Numbered from the stretch's first letter, positions 23,783 through 44,300 are shown. The stretch is 64,000 bases of DNA from Mycteria americana (GCF_035582795.1 NC_134366.1:152877519-152941518); one strand, 5' to 3'. Notes: generated by a model not told the origin, from the sequence alone. Numbers and translations are program-made.

Positions 23783-23829
23783 TATTATTGTAAAAGCCAC
23801 AGCTATAGGGAAATGCCATTATAAATCAA
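23783..23829 (+). repeat. 47-bp direct repeat, copy 2
   Basis: An exact copy of 21142-21188 in the same orientation. The flanks differ on both sides. Neither copy lies in a gene. Confidence 0.95.
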
Positions 23830-25375
23830 CTGATGACTTGGACAGAAAAAAAAAGGTCTGCCTAGAAGGCCCAGCAGGCTACAAAAGGAGCAGTTCCCAC
23901 AAGATGAGCTCCTTGGTGTCTCACGTATGTCCTGGTCTTGACGTGTTGGCAACAACATGAAAGATGTATCTCAATAGAAAACTTAATTAATCTGAGTAAT
24001 AAAAAGTGTTAATCCTCTCTCTAGTGTTTTCTACTGTGCAAAAATACAGTGTTTTCTACCGTAACATTAAGAACTGCCATGTGCTTGTTCAGAAGTAAAG
24101 AATTAACACTTAACTGCAGGGTTTTTCTCTCACACTTAAAAAATGCCGTCCTCCTGTATACACAGGAATCTTCTTCCGCAGACAAGCCTCTGAAGGGTTA
24201 GCATATGCTTTCCTGACAGTCACAGCCCTCGTCTTCGACGAACTCTGTTATTATGCTCTAACCTCCCCCTGTCCTTTCTGGCTGTCATTCAGATGATCAA
24301 TTCTTTTTTTCACAGCTTGCATAGTGAACTGTCAGCATGACTTGACTGTCACCTGGAGGTATAGAGTCTCGGAAAGTACAATATTGGTATGACTTACACT
24401 TTTAAGCTTTTCTCAAAGGCGGAAAGAGGACATCAGTGAGTGTTATAATCCACTAAAAATCTGCCCCAAACTGGTTTTTAAGATTCAAATGTTAATATGT
24501 GTACCTGCAGAGCAATACTGTGACTGCAATGCCACACTTACCATGTTTATGTAGAAGCTACTGGAAGATTTGTTAAATAGGTGTATCTGTGCTAGTGAAG
24601 CAACAAAATAGAGGGAGAGAAATTTTGGATTATTTTAAAATATTAAGCATGCTATATAAATAATATATTTAAATTAAAAGGTGTTAGAAGGGATCAAGGC
24701 CACGATCCCATTGATTTTTATGCAGTTCCAAAGATTTTTTTTGTGGAAGAAAATGAAATCTATATCTTAAGCCTGTAATAAATTTCCCTGAGAGCTCTTA
24801 CTTTGGTTTTCTTCTACAGCAGCACAGACAGCTCTTTGTTTCTCGATCAGACAGGCAGGCTGCAAAGAGCCATTCGAGAAATCCAAGAGTCTTCTCTGGT
24901 CTCAGCCTTTTACACTGACTTACAACTCACCCTAAAATATCAGTAATAAAGTGAATAAGAGCTAAATGATGAACTCCACAGTTAAAAGCACCAAAGGTAG
25001 CTCAGCAAAGATCCTGGGTGTTGCGATGCTGAGCACCTGCAGTGCTGCCCCTGAGAGCTCTGCTGCTTACTCTGGGGTATGCATGCGTTCCCCAAAGCAA
25101 GGCATAGATAGGACTGCCAGACAAAGTCAAAATCCCCAGACATCGCCAGAACAGGGAAAGCAATAAGCATTAAAAGCAGATGAAAGGTCCAGGTCTTGGC
25201 ACTTACCTTACTGGCCCTCTTTTGGCTCAGGATCTTCAGCCTTGAACCTTCTGTAATATTTAGACACCTAAGCCTTGTTTTCCTGGTTGTGAAAAGCCAC
25301 AAGTCATATAGTTCCCATCTGAGAAGAATCAATTTCTGAGTGGTTAAAGTTTCTGCTCACTGTATAAGGGGACTA

Positions 25376-25430
25376 TTCTACCAGATCTGGGTCTGTTCTA
25401 TGAGATCTGGGTCTCTTCTACCAGATTTGG
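25376..25430 (+). repeat. 20-bp tandem repeat, about 2.75 copies
   Basis: The unit ttctaccagatctgggtctg (25376-25395) is followed by copies at 25396-25415 and 25416-25430 that differ at one to three bases. Confidence 0.85.
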
Positions 25431-28180
25431 AATATGGACCTGGTCTTTCACTCCCAGGCTCTGCATTAACCATGGGCAATGGGTTCCCATGATAAAATGC
25501 TCCTCATCTTTCCTACTGCAGTTGTTTCACTTCGTGAAGACCAAGGAATGAATAGCAATTATTTACTGGTTAAAATCAAACCAGTGCTCTAACAAATAGT
25601 ATTCATAAACTGGAAAAGTTTGCACAAGAAAGGTGGAGAGACCCAGCGACCCAGTGGGCAGCCTCTTGAAAGTAAACATTTTGTAGCCGAGGTGAATGGA
25701 AACATGTGTGCATATGAGCACATCCTCCTCTCCAGGCTTGTGTGGCTGGTTTTTGGGATGCTGAGAGGTTACGTGAGTGTGAGAAAACAGCTCAACTTGC
25801 AGCGGACAGACTGCACTCGTGGCACCGGCCTGGTGGTGTGGGCATCTGCTATGCATGGTGCACTGACGGCACCACGGTGACCTTGCATGAGCCTGCCTGG
25901 GTTGTGCAACAGCAGCAGACTGATTGTGTGGATGTATCTCATCATCTTTGCTGATATGTTTGTAAAACCACATATAAAAGATGAATTCTATATCATATGG
26001 CAGTATGGGTAAGATGAAGGAATCACTAGTTGGTGTAATACGGATCCTGCTTTGAAGATGCTCAGGCAAGTTTATTACAACAGCTCCTTTTGTCCGGGAA
26101 ATATTTAAGGCAAAGTAGATCAGTAGTTCTGATTCAGCTTGAGTATCTCACCAGCATTCAACAACGGTTGCTGCCCTCAGAAGCATTTGAATATATCAAA
26201 AGCCCACAGAGCATAAGCCTAGCAGATGGCGAGGCTTGCTCGGCCTGAAGCAGGCTAAGGAGGATGTTGGTATTTGTTTCCCAGATGATAACGCACATTG
26301 CAAGTCAAATGAGTGCTAGGAACTGTGCACTTGCCAGAGTTCAAAGCAGATGTCCCACCATTATTTGCTAAGACCTTCTTTTACAGTGCTCCTCAGTTTG
26401 CTTCCCCTGGCGAAGCCGGCCATTTGGGATTTAAAAGCTTCTAGCCCAGACCCAAACTCGAATAGTGAGCAAACTCAGGTGGGGAAATGCATATGGATGT
26501 ACGTGCAAATTTTGTTATCTAAAATACTGAGTAATTGTATTAGGAAGGTGTACAGTGCTGCTCTGCTGTGTGCTTCAGCTATTGCACCTTGCTGAAGAAA
26601 TTAATTCCGTAATACCAAAGTTTGGCAGTCGGGGATGGGACATGCCTTAGCAGCAGCCTGCATTGACGCTGGGGATCCCCAGCCACTTGGTAACGCCGCT
26701 TGTGTGAACGTGCAGGTTACAGAGCAGTCAAACGTTACCGTCTTCACAGGTTTGCCACCAACCCGGACCAGAGGCAGGAGGGTTTGCTGGCAGCGGCGCA
26801 CAATTGCACAATGAAGCCTCTGCGTGTGGATGTTCACTGAGGCTGTCACAGGAGCAATTATTGTAATTAAGGATTTACATCATTCCATAAACTTTCCCAA
26901 GGGGTTTAGGGAATCATTATTATTTCCTAGCCGTTTTATGAAGTCGGCTGGGTGTACGGCTGCACTTCTCCACAAGGCAGGACCCACACCGCAGCAACGC
27001 GGCTGACATCAATCCCAGTTCTCAGGACAGCGTGTGACAGGGTTGATGATGGCAGCGTGACCTGTGGCGCAAATCTCCCGTCACGGCTATTGTTCAGCCA
27101 GTACGGACGTGGAAAAGGGAGAAAGACAGAAGTGGCTCGAAGTGCAGAGGTAACCGCAGCCAGAGCAGCAGGAGGAGCTTTAGTGTAAACAAAAATCTGG
27201 TTCTGCGCGGTCTAGCGCGAATGGCTCAACGTCTCGTAACATGCATTCCTACAGGAGAAATGTGTGGTTTTGTTAAATACTTCAGGAAAAAAATGTATTG
27301 AAGCTTATCCCCCCCTTCTGGAAACCTTTCCGCTACAAAGCCCACAAAGATTGCAGCACACAGAAGTTATCTTTCGAATATTTGTTATTTCTATTTTTAA
27401 TGCTTAAGGAAATACAGCGTCCTTTATTTTATAGTGCTTTCATTTCTAGTATGATGAAAAGTAAACTATTATTTTAAATGAAAGCAAAATGGGATGGTTT
27501 ACGCTGGGCTGCCGAGCACTTTGCTGGTGTTACTAAATTGGCCATGTTCAGTCAGGCTACACCGAGTTCTTCACTAAAAGTCCAAATTCCGAGCTGTCCG
27601 GAAGGATTTGGTGTCCTTACCTTGTACTTCTGTTAAAACGAAATCGGGGATTTACACCCCGCTGCTATTTTACCACCGTTTCCGCTCCCGCTGCGCCAGG
27701 CTCCTGCTCTGCCGCTCCGCAATTTCTCGGCAAAACAGCTCTTCCGTCGGAAAGGTGTTACCGACCCAGAGCAAACCCTCGGCGGCTCGGGGCAGGGCTC
27801 CCCGCTGCTCCGGCCGGGCCGGGCGGGCGACCCCGCCGTGCCCGCGCCCCCCGCAGCCCCGCCGCCGCTCGGCGCGGCGCGGCCCGTGCTGCCGGCATGG
27901 CCCGGGGGAAGCTCCGCGGGGCCGGGCCCGAGGGGGCGGGAGCCCCCCGGCCCCCGTGCCAATGGCTGCGGGGGGAAGGCTCTGCCTGGACGTTCCCGCT
28001 CGGTTACAGGATGGAAATTCCCGGCCTCCCCGGGGAGGGAGCTCGGGCTCCGCGCTCTGAAAGGCTCATTTATCCCCGCGCGGCCGCCCAGAGCGGCGGA
28101 GACGGGCCCCCGCGCTGCAGCCTCCCTGCCCCGGTCCCGGTCCCCGGCCCCGGCGCATCCCCGCGCCCCCAGCCCGCACC

Positions 28181-34650
<6,470 letters not shown>

Positions 34651-34940
34651 CTTTCCCTCCCCCCTTTTTTTTTATTTTGTACAATTTTCTTCAGAATTTA
34701 TTTCTAGAGTTGGATGCAAGTAGTTGATTGAAAGGCACCAAACTCTTGCATCTGTAGTCTTTGTCTAGCCTTTTTTTGCACATTGCGGAGGCTTTTTATA
34801 ATAATCATTTTAGACTATAAATATCAAAACCAAGTTAACTTTTTAAATTCCTTGTTTGACGTATGAAAATATAACACCACAATTTGAAGAATTAACTGTA
34901 ACTTTTTGTATCAAATAAATAAGACCTTTTACAAAAAAAA
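34651..34940 (+). other. CTHRC1: CTHRC1 3' UTR and poly(A) signal
   Basis: Short 3' UTR. AATAAA at 34914-34919 sits about 15-20 bases before an A-rich probable cleavage point near 34932-34940. Predicted 3' UTR is about 285 nt. Confidence 0.75.
34914..34919 (+). promoter_or_regulatory. CTHRC1: Poly(A) signal of CTHRC1
   Basis: Canonical AATAAA, the first such hexamer after the CTHRC1 stop codon. Confidence 0.75.
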
Positions 34941-37900
34941 GGAGGTTATTTTATTAATCATCAAACTGTTTAAGGTATTTTACATGGTGTTATGATACAC
35001 AATTTTTTTAGAAGACTTCACAGAAAGTTCTAAGAAACTAAACTCGCGTCTTGGCTTTAGCCTTCAGAAAACACGCATAACATCTACTCCTGTAAACCTG
35101 ACTACAGAGTAGGATGCTCTGCTGTTACAGTCTTAAGTCTCTCAACAAACTCCTGGTGACTTAACTGTGACCTAGATGATGTGGTAAGTGTTAAATACCT
35201 CATTCTGAGTAACTAAGTAAAAATAGTCTATCTATGCTCTCCTTCCCTCTTTCGCTTCTTGATAGACTGGATTTCAGTATAAACATCTATTATTGGTCTC
35301 CACTATTAGCATGCAGATACTAAATAATTTTACAGTTACAAAACTTAATTTCATTGCTCCAATAAAATAATTCTCCTGGATTTAGCCTTTCAGATATATA
35401 CAATCACTATGGCGTTAATTAAAAGCTAGATATATTAAATAGTTTGGAAGATATAGAAATCAGGCAGGTTGAAATGCCTTGGCTTTCAAAAAGTGTACTG
35501 GTAAAATGAAAGAATGATGTCACAGCTATTTGACTGCAGCCTCCAGACTGGACAAGTGACAACACTGATCACGCCAGCACAGCATTAGCTTCAGTGTTTT
35601 AAGTATTTTCTTCCAAATGCAACAAGTGATGTACTCAAATATTTAAAAAAATTGTACAGATTCTAAAGGGAAACAATAGTCATGTTTATATTACAAAATT
35701 GATTTTACATTAATGAAATAAAAAAACCAAGAAAAAGCATGTACAACATGCAGAAATCTACACTCTTCCCAGAACTTAAAAGGAAAAAACATTAAATCTG
35801 AGATAAGGAATTTATTTCAGCTATTATCTCTCAAATCGGTAGCTCTTGTCTGCAGCTTTTGTTAAGAATGCTAGAGGAACACACCTGCAGCTAGGAGAGC
35901 ACTCGAGCTTTCCTAACTGCAAGCTATGTGTGATATTGCTGCAAGCCAGCAAACTATACAGCTGGTATTTTGTCTCTGAAGAACTGTACTGTTTTCATTG
36001 GCTTGGACGATGGGTTTTAAGGTATCTGAACACAAACAAGTTACTATGAGCTAAGCTATGGTGTGAATTTACAGAATGTCAGTTAACATACAGTACCTGA
36101 TTGTGTACATGCTTGTAGCCTGTCTTTGCATTTATCCTGGAGCACGAGTAAGCTGTTCTGGGCCTAGAGCACACTAATGCAGGGTCATAAGTGCATAACT
36201 TTTATTCTTTTCTTATGATTTATTCATATGTCTCCACAATATTTTTTGGACCCTGGGTGGCAGAGTTTACTCAGTGTTCCATTAAATTCATTCTGCATAC
36301 TAGAAAACACACAAAACCAAGTAAACACTCTCCAAAGACAGAAGTTAGTAGCTGTTAGGGATCTATACAGTAATTTGCATGGTAAACTTCAGTAAATGTG
36401 ATCTTCAGCTAAATACACATGGAAACTTTTATAATAAAAACCAAAGCCAGCCATAATGGCCACATGCCCTTTTCAGATGAGATTATCAACTGTATCAGTA
36501 GAGGGAATGGGATTGTGGAGGAGAAAGTGTAAATTGTTAATAAAGTTAAGTATACATAAAATGTGGTATGTGGCAATAATATCAACAGAAACAAGCAAGT
36601 GGATTGCTGAATTAAGATTCAAAATATTGAGCAGTTTCTGTAGTCTTCCAGATTTTAACCTAAAATTGAAACCAATTCCCTAATCTGTTAAGTTTTTATT
36701 AAAAAAAAGCCTTATTTCTGCTTTAGGTTAGTCTTCTGTTAAACAGGAAACTAAGTGATTATTCAGGTGTTTTGCTGGATAGTATTCTCTGCTCCTTATG
36801 AAACTCATTATTTCCCCCTACCTGTTGAATAATCTTTGCTAACTTACTTCCTCCTTAGTTAACTGATACTTTCTAGATACTTCTTAATACCTTCTTACTA
36901 ACAGCAGAAGGCAGATGTTATGGCCAGTAATGTATTTTCTTAAAGAAGAACTAAAAAAATAAAGCAAACCCAGATCTCCAAGAAGAACATATCCTTGACG
37001 GCAATTATTGGCATGCAATTAACCATCATTATTATACAAATTTACTGAGATGTACTGTAATTTCGTTTATCACTAAGTTAGCAATCAATATATTCTTACA
37101 GTCTTAGACCAAATCAGAAGACATTAATGGATCGTTTTGGTTTTTTTAAAGAAAGTCCTATGCACAATATTTTTTAGACTACTTACCAATTTTTTTTCCC
37201 CAGAGAATATTATTGAAAATAAGCATGGTCATATTTGTTATTACAGTGGTCTGAAAACTGCATCACTATGGGATTACTAGAAAAAAACCTCTCATTTTTA
37301 AAACATAAGCTTACTTTCAAATATGCATTTACTTAGTAATATTTGGTCAGATGTTTCAGTAATGGAGAAAGAATTTTGCTCAGAGAGAGAGAGAGGGCAG
37401 GCAGGGAAGAAAGAGAAAATGAATGAAGTAAGTGGCTAGCGATGCACACAACATACACTTTGGTCTGGTGCCAAAAGCAAGCCAAAAACCACAATGCAAG
37501 TCTGTCCTGGTATGAGACAAGAACTGGGTTTCATCAGATTGGCAATTACTCAAACCCAAGAATGGACAGCTGTTTTACAAAACAATTTGAGTTTCCAAAC
37601 TGCACCCCACTGAGGAAGCATTTTTGTGTTGGATAAGCAATGGAATTTGGACCATTCCATATCCTAAAATCTGACAAATAACACAGAGGTGGATTCAGAA
37701 GACATTGCTGTAAACAGCTACATACATAGTTTCTTCATGAGACTCAGATAAGGATTTAAGAAAGTTTTGACAGACCCCAGAGTTGCTTTTATATCAAGTT
37801 TTCCACTTCAGTAGGAGTAGAATCTGACCGACTGTTATCTTGAGCAGTGTCAAAACAGATTAGTCTGTTATTCCAGGCAGGCCAGGATGAACTGAATTGC

Positions 37901-38170
37901 TACACAGCTGCCTTCACCCAGTCACAGTGCTATTATTTCACAGTTGCAGAGACATCTGTTTCAAGCAGACACAGCTGATTCAGAGAGGAAGGCAGCAATG
38001 CAGGAACATTCAGCGGAAGAGATGTTGGCAGGGTTTTACTATCTCCAGGTTCTTTCCTCAAAATACTACATGAATTCACAGTGTCAAAAAAGACCGCTGA
38101 ACTAAATCTCTCCCAGATCATAAATACAAAAAATAAAAGATAGATTCCTTATGAACCCAAGCTCGTACCT
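34941..38170 (-). other. SLC25A32: Region downstream of SLC25A32 stop: candidate 3' UTR
   Basis: No coding sequence on either strand. Read on the minus strand it is the 3' flank of SLC25A32. Canonical AATAAA hexamers on the minus strand include 36219-36224, 36201-36206, 35811-35816 and 34950-34955, so the 3' UTR could be about 1.9 to 3.2 kb. A short (AG)n run lies at 37382-37395. Which site is used is unknown. Confidence 0.5.
34950..34955 (-). promoter_or_regulatory. SLC25A32: Distal candidate poly(A) signal for SLC25A32
   Basis: AATAAA on the minus strand, 30 bases beyond the end of the plus-strand CTHRC1 signal. If used, the two convergent transcripts would end in the same few dozen bases. 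Confidence 0.35.
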
Positions 38171-38306
38171 TTAATTATTTTCTTTTCTAAAACCAAGTAA
38201 AAAACCAGACACATTTTCATAAACGACAAAGGTAATACAGCACGCAGGAGTCACTCTGATCACGTTGGGGATAATTCCTTTGTAAAATCCGTGAAGTCCT
38301 TCTTTC
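38171..38306 (-). CDS. SLC25A32: SLC25A32 exon 7 with stop codon
   Basis: Minus-strand acceptor tttaaag. It completes an Arg codon, then encodes [20 protein letters not shown], the [13 protein letters not shown] block and a short lysine-containing tail, stop TAA at 38171-38173. It forms the sixth membrane helix region of the carrier. Confidence 0.96.
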
Positions 38307-41300
38307 CTTTAAAGACACAGAAAAACATTTAGTTTTAATTAATGTCTTTTAATAGAAATCAGACATAAAACAAAGCCTGGCATTTTTCTTCTTGCACTTT
38401 CACTGAGAGAGGTACTTCAGGTTAGGAATAACAATTTCAGAATAATTTCTTACTATAGTGTTTAAAGAGCCATAATATATCAAATCTTAACCCATCATTT
38501 TCTCTTCTGAACATACAATAGTATTCTGTAGGTCAGTTATTTAGCCTAGGATTTGGGTAGTTGTGTTGGTTTCTTTATTGTCTAAGTAGGAGGCAATTTA
38601 CTATCTTTCTTCATGCCACAAGAACTGGTTAAAATGACTAAAAATTTCTGCAGCCTGTTCCAAAAAGCATTTACATATTTAATCTCACTGAAGCCCGCAG
38701 GGCTGAAAGGCTTGGTGGTTTTGGGTCATGTAACAGCAAGTGAGCCGAGGGTCAACGTAACTAAGGAAAGTCAGCATATATTTTCAGAGAATTAAAGCAC
38801 CTCCTCCAGAATTTTGATTCCACTGGCCAATAAATGAAAATCTAACTTCTCCCAATTTGAATCAGATTCATGTTAGGGCTGTTGAAAAAGTTTCAAAGAC
38901 TTTTAATCTCAGCTCCCTATTTTCCAGCTTCACAGAGGCCTAGGACACCTGGAGCGATGAGTACAGTTAACACAGATCCTGAAAAGCGCTTGGGTGTGAT
39001 TTATACCACCCTCCGTAGGGCTCTAGGTTGCATTTGTTTCATCATGAGTACAGTAGTGGCCCCAGAATGGCTGTATACATTCACACTTTATCAGAACTAA
39101 TAAGCCTTCCTATAGACTGCAGCACTGAAGGGCACAGCGCTGAGACATCAGAGCTATTTTCGCTTTGAATTGGCTTCAGTCAAAATGGTTGTACTGCCTC
39201 TGAGCCACGGGTGGTCCTGGAACAACACAGCCTCATTCACTCATTCAGGTGGCACCTCTTAATACCCCAGGAGTTAGCTGACTCCACTCACGTCTCTCTA
39301 GCAATAAGCTGCAACCCAGAAACATTGTCCAAAGCAAGATTAATATTGGTTGCATACTGCAAAGGTGGCCAACCTTAGTAACTACAGAGTTCTGTGTGAA
39401 AACTCTCACATGCCCTGTGGAGCTAAAGGTCCTATGGGAAGCTGGGACTAGACCACAAATGCAGTCAGGCCACAGGGTAACCCAGGGACATCAGTATAAA
39501 CAGCTCTGGCTAGCTCACTTCCTCCTGCCAGGAATTTGGATTAGCCACAACTCCCAGCAGCACAACACTCCTGTCGTATGTGATAATCTAAAGCAGTTCA
39601 AGTGAGACTTCATTGTTTAAGAGCCCCAAAACAGCCAACTCAATGTTATTTTTTAACCTGTAAGTGAAATTTGCTGAGGAAGAGAAAAGGGAGACAGAAT
39701 AAACAACAGAAGCCTGCAGGCCAGCATTGACCCTCTCCTATCTCCTCCTTTGTCCTTAGATTATTGCTGTTAGTGGCATCTTGCACAAAATGACTTTGTA
39801 CAGCTAACATCTTGTTTGCTCTGAGCTGCACTGGTTCTGCAAGTCAGCACGGAAGCCAGTAAACATAGTTCTGATTCTGTAAGATTCACCTTCCAAGACA
39901 TAAGCTTTTAATTCTACATGCCTACCTCCATGTCCTGCGGATCACATCAAACACACCAGAATATGTATTATGCTGATCTTGAAGGCGAGCTCGCACAACT
40001 TGATAGGGATATGTTGCTGACACAGCAAATATTTTGGATACAGCTGCCATCATTATGTATTCCACAGTGTTCTAAAAGCAACAAAAGTTACCAGGCTTGC
40101 CTTAAGTATGGTTTCAATTAGCCAATTTCCCAAAATCTTATTTGACTTTTAAATGTTGGACTAAACAATAGTCTAGATTTTCCCCCCTTATAATACCCAC
40201 ATTTTAAAAAAATGGTGTTTGCTATATACAATGCTACAAGTAATTCATTGTAAAACATGCATTGTGCCCTCTCATTCTTATCAGGTGAAAAACACTTCTT
40301 CCAAAAGTAACTACCTTTGCCCAACTTGCACCTGACCAGTTTTCCATGTAAGTTTTTAAGACCACCACCTATGGTTCCACAAGGTAAGACAAAAAAACCA
40401 CTCCTCCCTCTAAAATTCTCAAAACACTTGCCAAAATAAGAACTTGGTTTACCTACAGGAAAACAGCGCTAACCAGTTGCTTGTTCCTAAAAAGTGAAAA
40501 AGTATTATTTCCTTCTATATACTCTGCATTCCAATTAATGTATCAATACTTTGTACATTTGGCTGTTCTACGACCTAGACAAATGGAATAAATTTCTGCT
40601 TATTCACATGACACAACACATTTTTATTTTCAAGAATCATACCAATTTTGTATCTGATACTCTGTTTCTATAGTTGTTGTATCTCAGTTTCAAATCCTCA
40701 TATGCCATGAACTGAAGTGCTCCATGTGAAGTTCCAAACAGACCAGGCACAAATCCCTAAAAAAAGGAATAAAACAAGGTTAAACAGCAATGCACAAAAA
40801 CTATGCAACTTGACAGAGCTCAGCTTACACACATACGTATGTCCTCCATTACGTTACAAATTGTGATGGCATGACTGTCACTGTGCAATATGACTCAAAG
40901 CCGATTCTGGGTTGGCAGGCATCACACAAAAGTGTAATAAATGTTACTTTTCTACAAATGATCTACAGGCTAAAGACACCTAATGAGTGAGCAAGATAAA
41001 GCAAGTGGCCTAGGGACTCCACCTCATAGAGCACAAGCACAGGTCTTAAAAAGCTGGTAACATGGATCAGGATTGTAAGAATACAAATCAAGCTGCAGTC
41101 TTGCAAATGTGCTGCTTAGTGCCTGCCCCTTTCCAGGGACTGGCACTAAGCTGTTTAGTTCCCACCTGAGACTGGTAAGGCAATGACAGAAGCTGGCATC
41201 TCAGTGGGGAGGGCCATCAGGAGTAGAGGTACAAAAAATTCTTGTGATCAAGTCCTGAAGAGAGATATGTACATGCGTGCATGTGTATACATATAAATGT

Positions 41301-44300
41301 GTATCTATGATATATATATAAATTTCTGTATTAAAAAATGTGTGTATATATAGAATCACAGAATCGTATAGGTTGGAAAAGACCTTTAAGATCATCAAGA
41401 CCAACTGTTAACCTAACACTGCCAAGTCCACCACTAAACCATGTCCCTAAGCACACATCTACACGCCTTTTAAATAACTCCAGGGATGGTGACTCAACCA
41501 CTTCCCTGGGCAGCCTGTTCCAAGGCTTGACAACCCTTTTGGTGAAGACGTTTTTCCTAATATCCCACCTAAACCTCCGCTGGTGCAACTTGAGACCATT
41601 TCCTCTTGTCCCATGGCTTGATACTTGGGAGAAGAGACTGACACCCACCTCATTACAACCTCCTTTCAGGTGGTTGTAGAGAGCGATAAGGTAGAGAGCG
41701 ATAAGGTCTCCTCTGAGGCTCCTTTTCTCCAGGCTAAACAACCCCAGCTCCCTCAGCAGCTCCTCATAAGACTTGTGCTCTAGACCCTTCACCAGCTTCG
41801 TTGCCCTTCTTTGGACACACTCCAGCACCTCAATGTCTTTCACACACACACACTTGCAGAGTGGAAAGCTGAAGGGCACAGATGGAAAGCTAACTCATAC
41901 AAGGACTTATGGATGATTTACATTAAAGAAAGAAATCTAAGATTCAGATCAGTTTGAGTGCATTCCTCACCCTGCTCAGAGCACATCCCAAGGCAGCCCA
42001 GCAGAGGTGAGCAAAGGTGTAACAAAGCAGTCTGGGAAATGTTCCCCATTTGTAAGAGCCAGTAATGAACAGTAAGAGTATAATATGAAAATATACAGAA
42101 ACCTTTTCTTTCAAAAAACTTGAAATGAAGGGGGTAAACAGGTATTTTCTGAAGTGTCTCCACAAGAAAGAGAAGGCAGGAGTTCCTTCAGGAGCAGGAC
42201 TAGCTCAGCTGAAAACGAGCTGACAGCTGCATGGATTCTGAGAAGCACTAATTCTCTTTTTAAGGAGTTGGTCACTTACACTGGAAAAATACAAATACAT
42301 GGGGAATTAATCATCTTGGCCAGAAATGACTTAAGGGAGCCAAAAGCTTGCTGAAAACTGTTGCAAAGGGACAATTATAATGGAGTAAATGATCAAAATG
42401 TGGGTAAAAGGACTCAAAGAACCAAAATTTCCCAAAAAATACTGGTATGAAACAGTTTTATCTTATTTCCCATGATCCATTCAGGTAAGACAGAAGAATT
42501 AAAAGATGTATCCAGGCACAAAACTCTGTGTTAAGACTAAATCAGAAGCCCAGAATGTTGAATAAAGACTTATCAATATACTCCTAAGAGCCTGCAGAAG
42601 GAGAAGAAAAAGAAAAGGGATCCTGGTAGGAGTCCACTGGAATAGTGTAACAGGACACAATGATAAATTACTTCATAAACTCCTAACTTGCAGAAAAAAA
42701 AGTTAACTAAAACAACAGCAGGCATAAAGATTGCACAGAGCTTCTACCACTTCAGAGATTAGCTCTCTGCATGCTATGGATTTAAGTTTATGATATTACA
42801 GCCATTCAGGAAGTGATTTTTAGGATCTCTCTGATAGATGAGGATGAATTTCTTCTCACAGTAGAAAATAATGGTCATGAACTAATGACCATGAACTGAT
42901 GAAATGCATTAAGGGCTAGCTGAAGTCCCAGAAAAAACACTTGCCCAAATGGGAACAAGTGGAATTAAACCAAACATCTATATTTTGTCAACTGTGAGCA
43001 TAATCATAGAATTTTGTGAAGTTTGAAGCCAAAGGGCCACAACAGAGGGAAAAGGACAACTTCGTTTTTCAGAAATCTTGGATCAGAAAAGAAAATTAAC
43101 CAGTAATATAAAACCATAAGAGGAGGAACAGAGAGAAACAAAATTATCGAAATATCAAAGAAAAAATTATCTGGGTCAGCAGAACAAGGAACAGTATGAA
43201 ATTTATGTATAGTGATAGCAGGGAAAATCTTCACAAACATTTGCCCGTGACTAGACAGTAAAACTACTAAAAGACAGAGTAAGCAATTGCTCTCTACTTG
43301 GAAAGAATTAGAATGAGGTATTGATATCATAGGAGAATGAGGTAATATTTTCCCCACCAACAAAAGAAGAATGTTAAACAACATTTAAGAGTGCTAAACT
43401 CTTAAATTTAAGCCAGCAGATTTGGATAACTTGCACCCAAGAGTCCTAAAGCATCTACTGATGATACTTGCTAAATGAGTACCAGCACACTCTAAGTCTT
43501 GTGCTGATGGAGAAAGCTTCCAAAAACGGAAGGACTTTTAATGTTGGGCCAATATTAAAAAATGCAAGAAGGGAGTGAGGCAACTGTCGGCCAGTGTGCC
43601 TCAGTAAAACAAGAGCTGGCCCAGGCTTCTATTGATCACACAAACCAATGTGTTCCTATGGAAAAAATGTTTCAAAGCAAAACTGATTTCTTCACAGTAA
43701 TGAAATACCTTGGCTGAGGAAGTTTTTGAAAGATATTCCTACTCTATTTTCTTATCTTACAATTTTATACAAAAATCTTTATTTCCACAAAATTTTATAG
43801 AATTTGATATTTATTTTTCATCTATAACATGACTGTGAAGATCAATTTTAAAATAATTTCACTTTATGTACTTCTTGTTATTTTTTATTTTAATATTCAA
43901 AACATATCTTTAGAAGATTTTTGCCATGAGGGCTTGACAGGATCAATGGTTGCTCAAGGAAGTCCTGTTTGAATTCTCTTTTGGAGGATTAGAACAATAG
44001 ACAGAATTAAATAAAGAATTAGAAATTTAAATGGTAAAGCATATAATTCTGAACAGTAGACAGTGGGAAGAAAATTTTATTTTAAAGTTGGCTTAAACAG
44101 CTGTAAGTGCCAAAGATCCAGGACAGGCGAAAAATGTCCCATTGGTTAGTGTTTCAAAGGTCACCCATCACTATGAAAAGGAACATAGGCAAATGTATAT
44201 AGTGGAAAGCCTATGCTTCTTTGTAAAGTAGGGAACAAGGTTCATTTGGTGATGTGGTACTCACATCACTGCCTGAAGTGTTTGAGAGCGCTCACATCAG

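Larger units (their letters stand above)
18261..27600. other. Intergenic region between FZD6 and CTHRC1
   Basis: About 9.3 kb without a supported gene. It contains an old LINE fragment (about 18.88-19.2 kb), two copies of a 47-bp direct repeat, a CR1 3' fragment (about 23.4 kb) and a 20-bp tandem repeat (25.4 kb). The part from about 21.3 to 22.85 kb is richer in G+C than its flanks, but I could not assign it. The longest open frames here (141 codons at 20727-21152, 168 codons on the minus strand at 25563-26069) have no recognisable domains. Confidence 0.7.
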
